Below, piece by piece: positions 63,926-64,000 of a DNA stretch of 64,000 bases. The stretch is from positions 54,913 to 118,912 of the forward strand of contig JAPLDI010000029.1 of NCBI GenBank assembly GCA_026391795.1, in the 5' to 3' direction. Within the stretch, counting starts at the first letter, position 1. Each line of letters begins with the position of its first letter. The stretch is from Bacteroidota bacterium (GTDB taxonomy: Bacteria > Bacteroidota > Bacteroidia > Bacteroidales > FEN-979). A program made the translations under genes and the position numbers. Under the pieces are notes generated by a model. The model was given only the letters and a program-made list of their open reading frames with translations, had not been told where the DNA came from and searched no databases.

Positions 63926-64000
63926 CTTTCTTGAACATATTTATTCTGTATAGCAAACCGGAGGAACGTGACCGGTCAATGAAGGTGTTGAGGGAGTTCC

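Overview
The window looks like a chromosomal segment of a member of the Bacteroidota, most likely an uncultured Bacteroidales relative. The reasons are: at least a dozen promoter boxes of the form TAnnTTTG, often with TTTG or TTG about 19-20 nt upstream; two proteins with C-terminal type IX secretion (T9SS) sorting domains; a PorE-like OmpA/PD40/TPR protein; a THX small ribosomal protein; a short class (type 3) prolyl-tRNA synthetase; several lineage-typical lipoproteins; and weak or absent Shine-Dalgarno sequences in front of most genes. Base composition looks uniform (mid-40s percent GC by eye). I see no integrase, transposase, phage gene, tRNA or CRISPR array. It reads as ordinary core genome, densely packed.

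Layout. 1-2790: an ECF sigma factor cut by the window edge, then a membrane pyrophosphatase on the minus strand. 2931-7054: a plus-strand group of a DUF151 nuclease-family protein, nucleoside permease, thymidylate synthase, dihydrofolate reductase and a lipoprotein, which links thymidine uptake and dTMP synthesis. 7060-11242 (minus): a conserved secreted protein often mislabelled asparagine synthetase B, the replicative helicase DnaB and an LpxR-type lipid A deacylase. 11420-16000: a metallophosphoesterase lipoprotein, PunA, LpxK and a degenerate receiver protein. 16138-20102 (plus): a Nif3 protein, a zinc-ribbon protein with a histone-H1-like tail and a TPR-like protein. 20099-26486: outer-membrane and lipoprotein genes, ProS, and a PagL-type deacylase. 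26601-28528: MazG and a PIG-V-like glycosyltransferase. 28570-35507 (minus): peroxiredoxin, TolC, MacB-like permease and HlyD adaptor downstream of gyrB. 35662-36017: RNase P RNA. 36082-42616: a MATE exporter, then WecB, a glycosyltransferase, YfhO and ribosomal protein L34. 42916-48066: the large OmpA/PD40 repeat protein and PepD. 48252-54877: PqqD-like, OPT transporter, RsmG, THX, TrmH, a membrane TPR protein and Fmt. 55039-57760: two HU genes around a 3-methyladenine glycosylase, a methyltransferase, a zinc-ribbon protein and gene debris. 57835-63925: a catalytically divergent FolD homologue, an XRE-type regulator and two T9SS cargo proteins.

Themes. Envelope biology dominates: LpxK builds lipid A while LpxR-like and PagL-like enzymes could trim it; WecB, GT4, YfhO and PIG-V-like proteins handle surface glycans; TolC/HlyD/FtsX, MATE and OPT handle transport. 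A second theme is low-complexity expansion: three unrelated proteins (zinc ribbon, THX, OmpA/PD40) carry long Lys/Ala/Pro/Val/Glu tracts.

The least explained structures are non-coding: two elements made of inverted 7-bp word arrays around a unique core, one running from the end of the nucleoside permease gene up to the thyA start codon and one translated in frame inside the lpxR-like gene, plus a third palindromic element built of CTTTG/CAAAG words near 52.2 kb. All functional statements rest on reading motifs by eye; no database search was possible.
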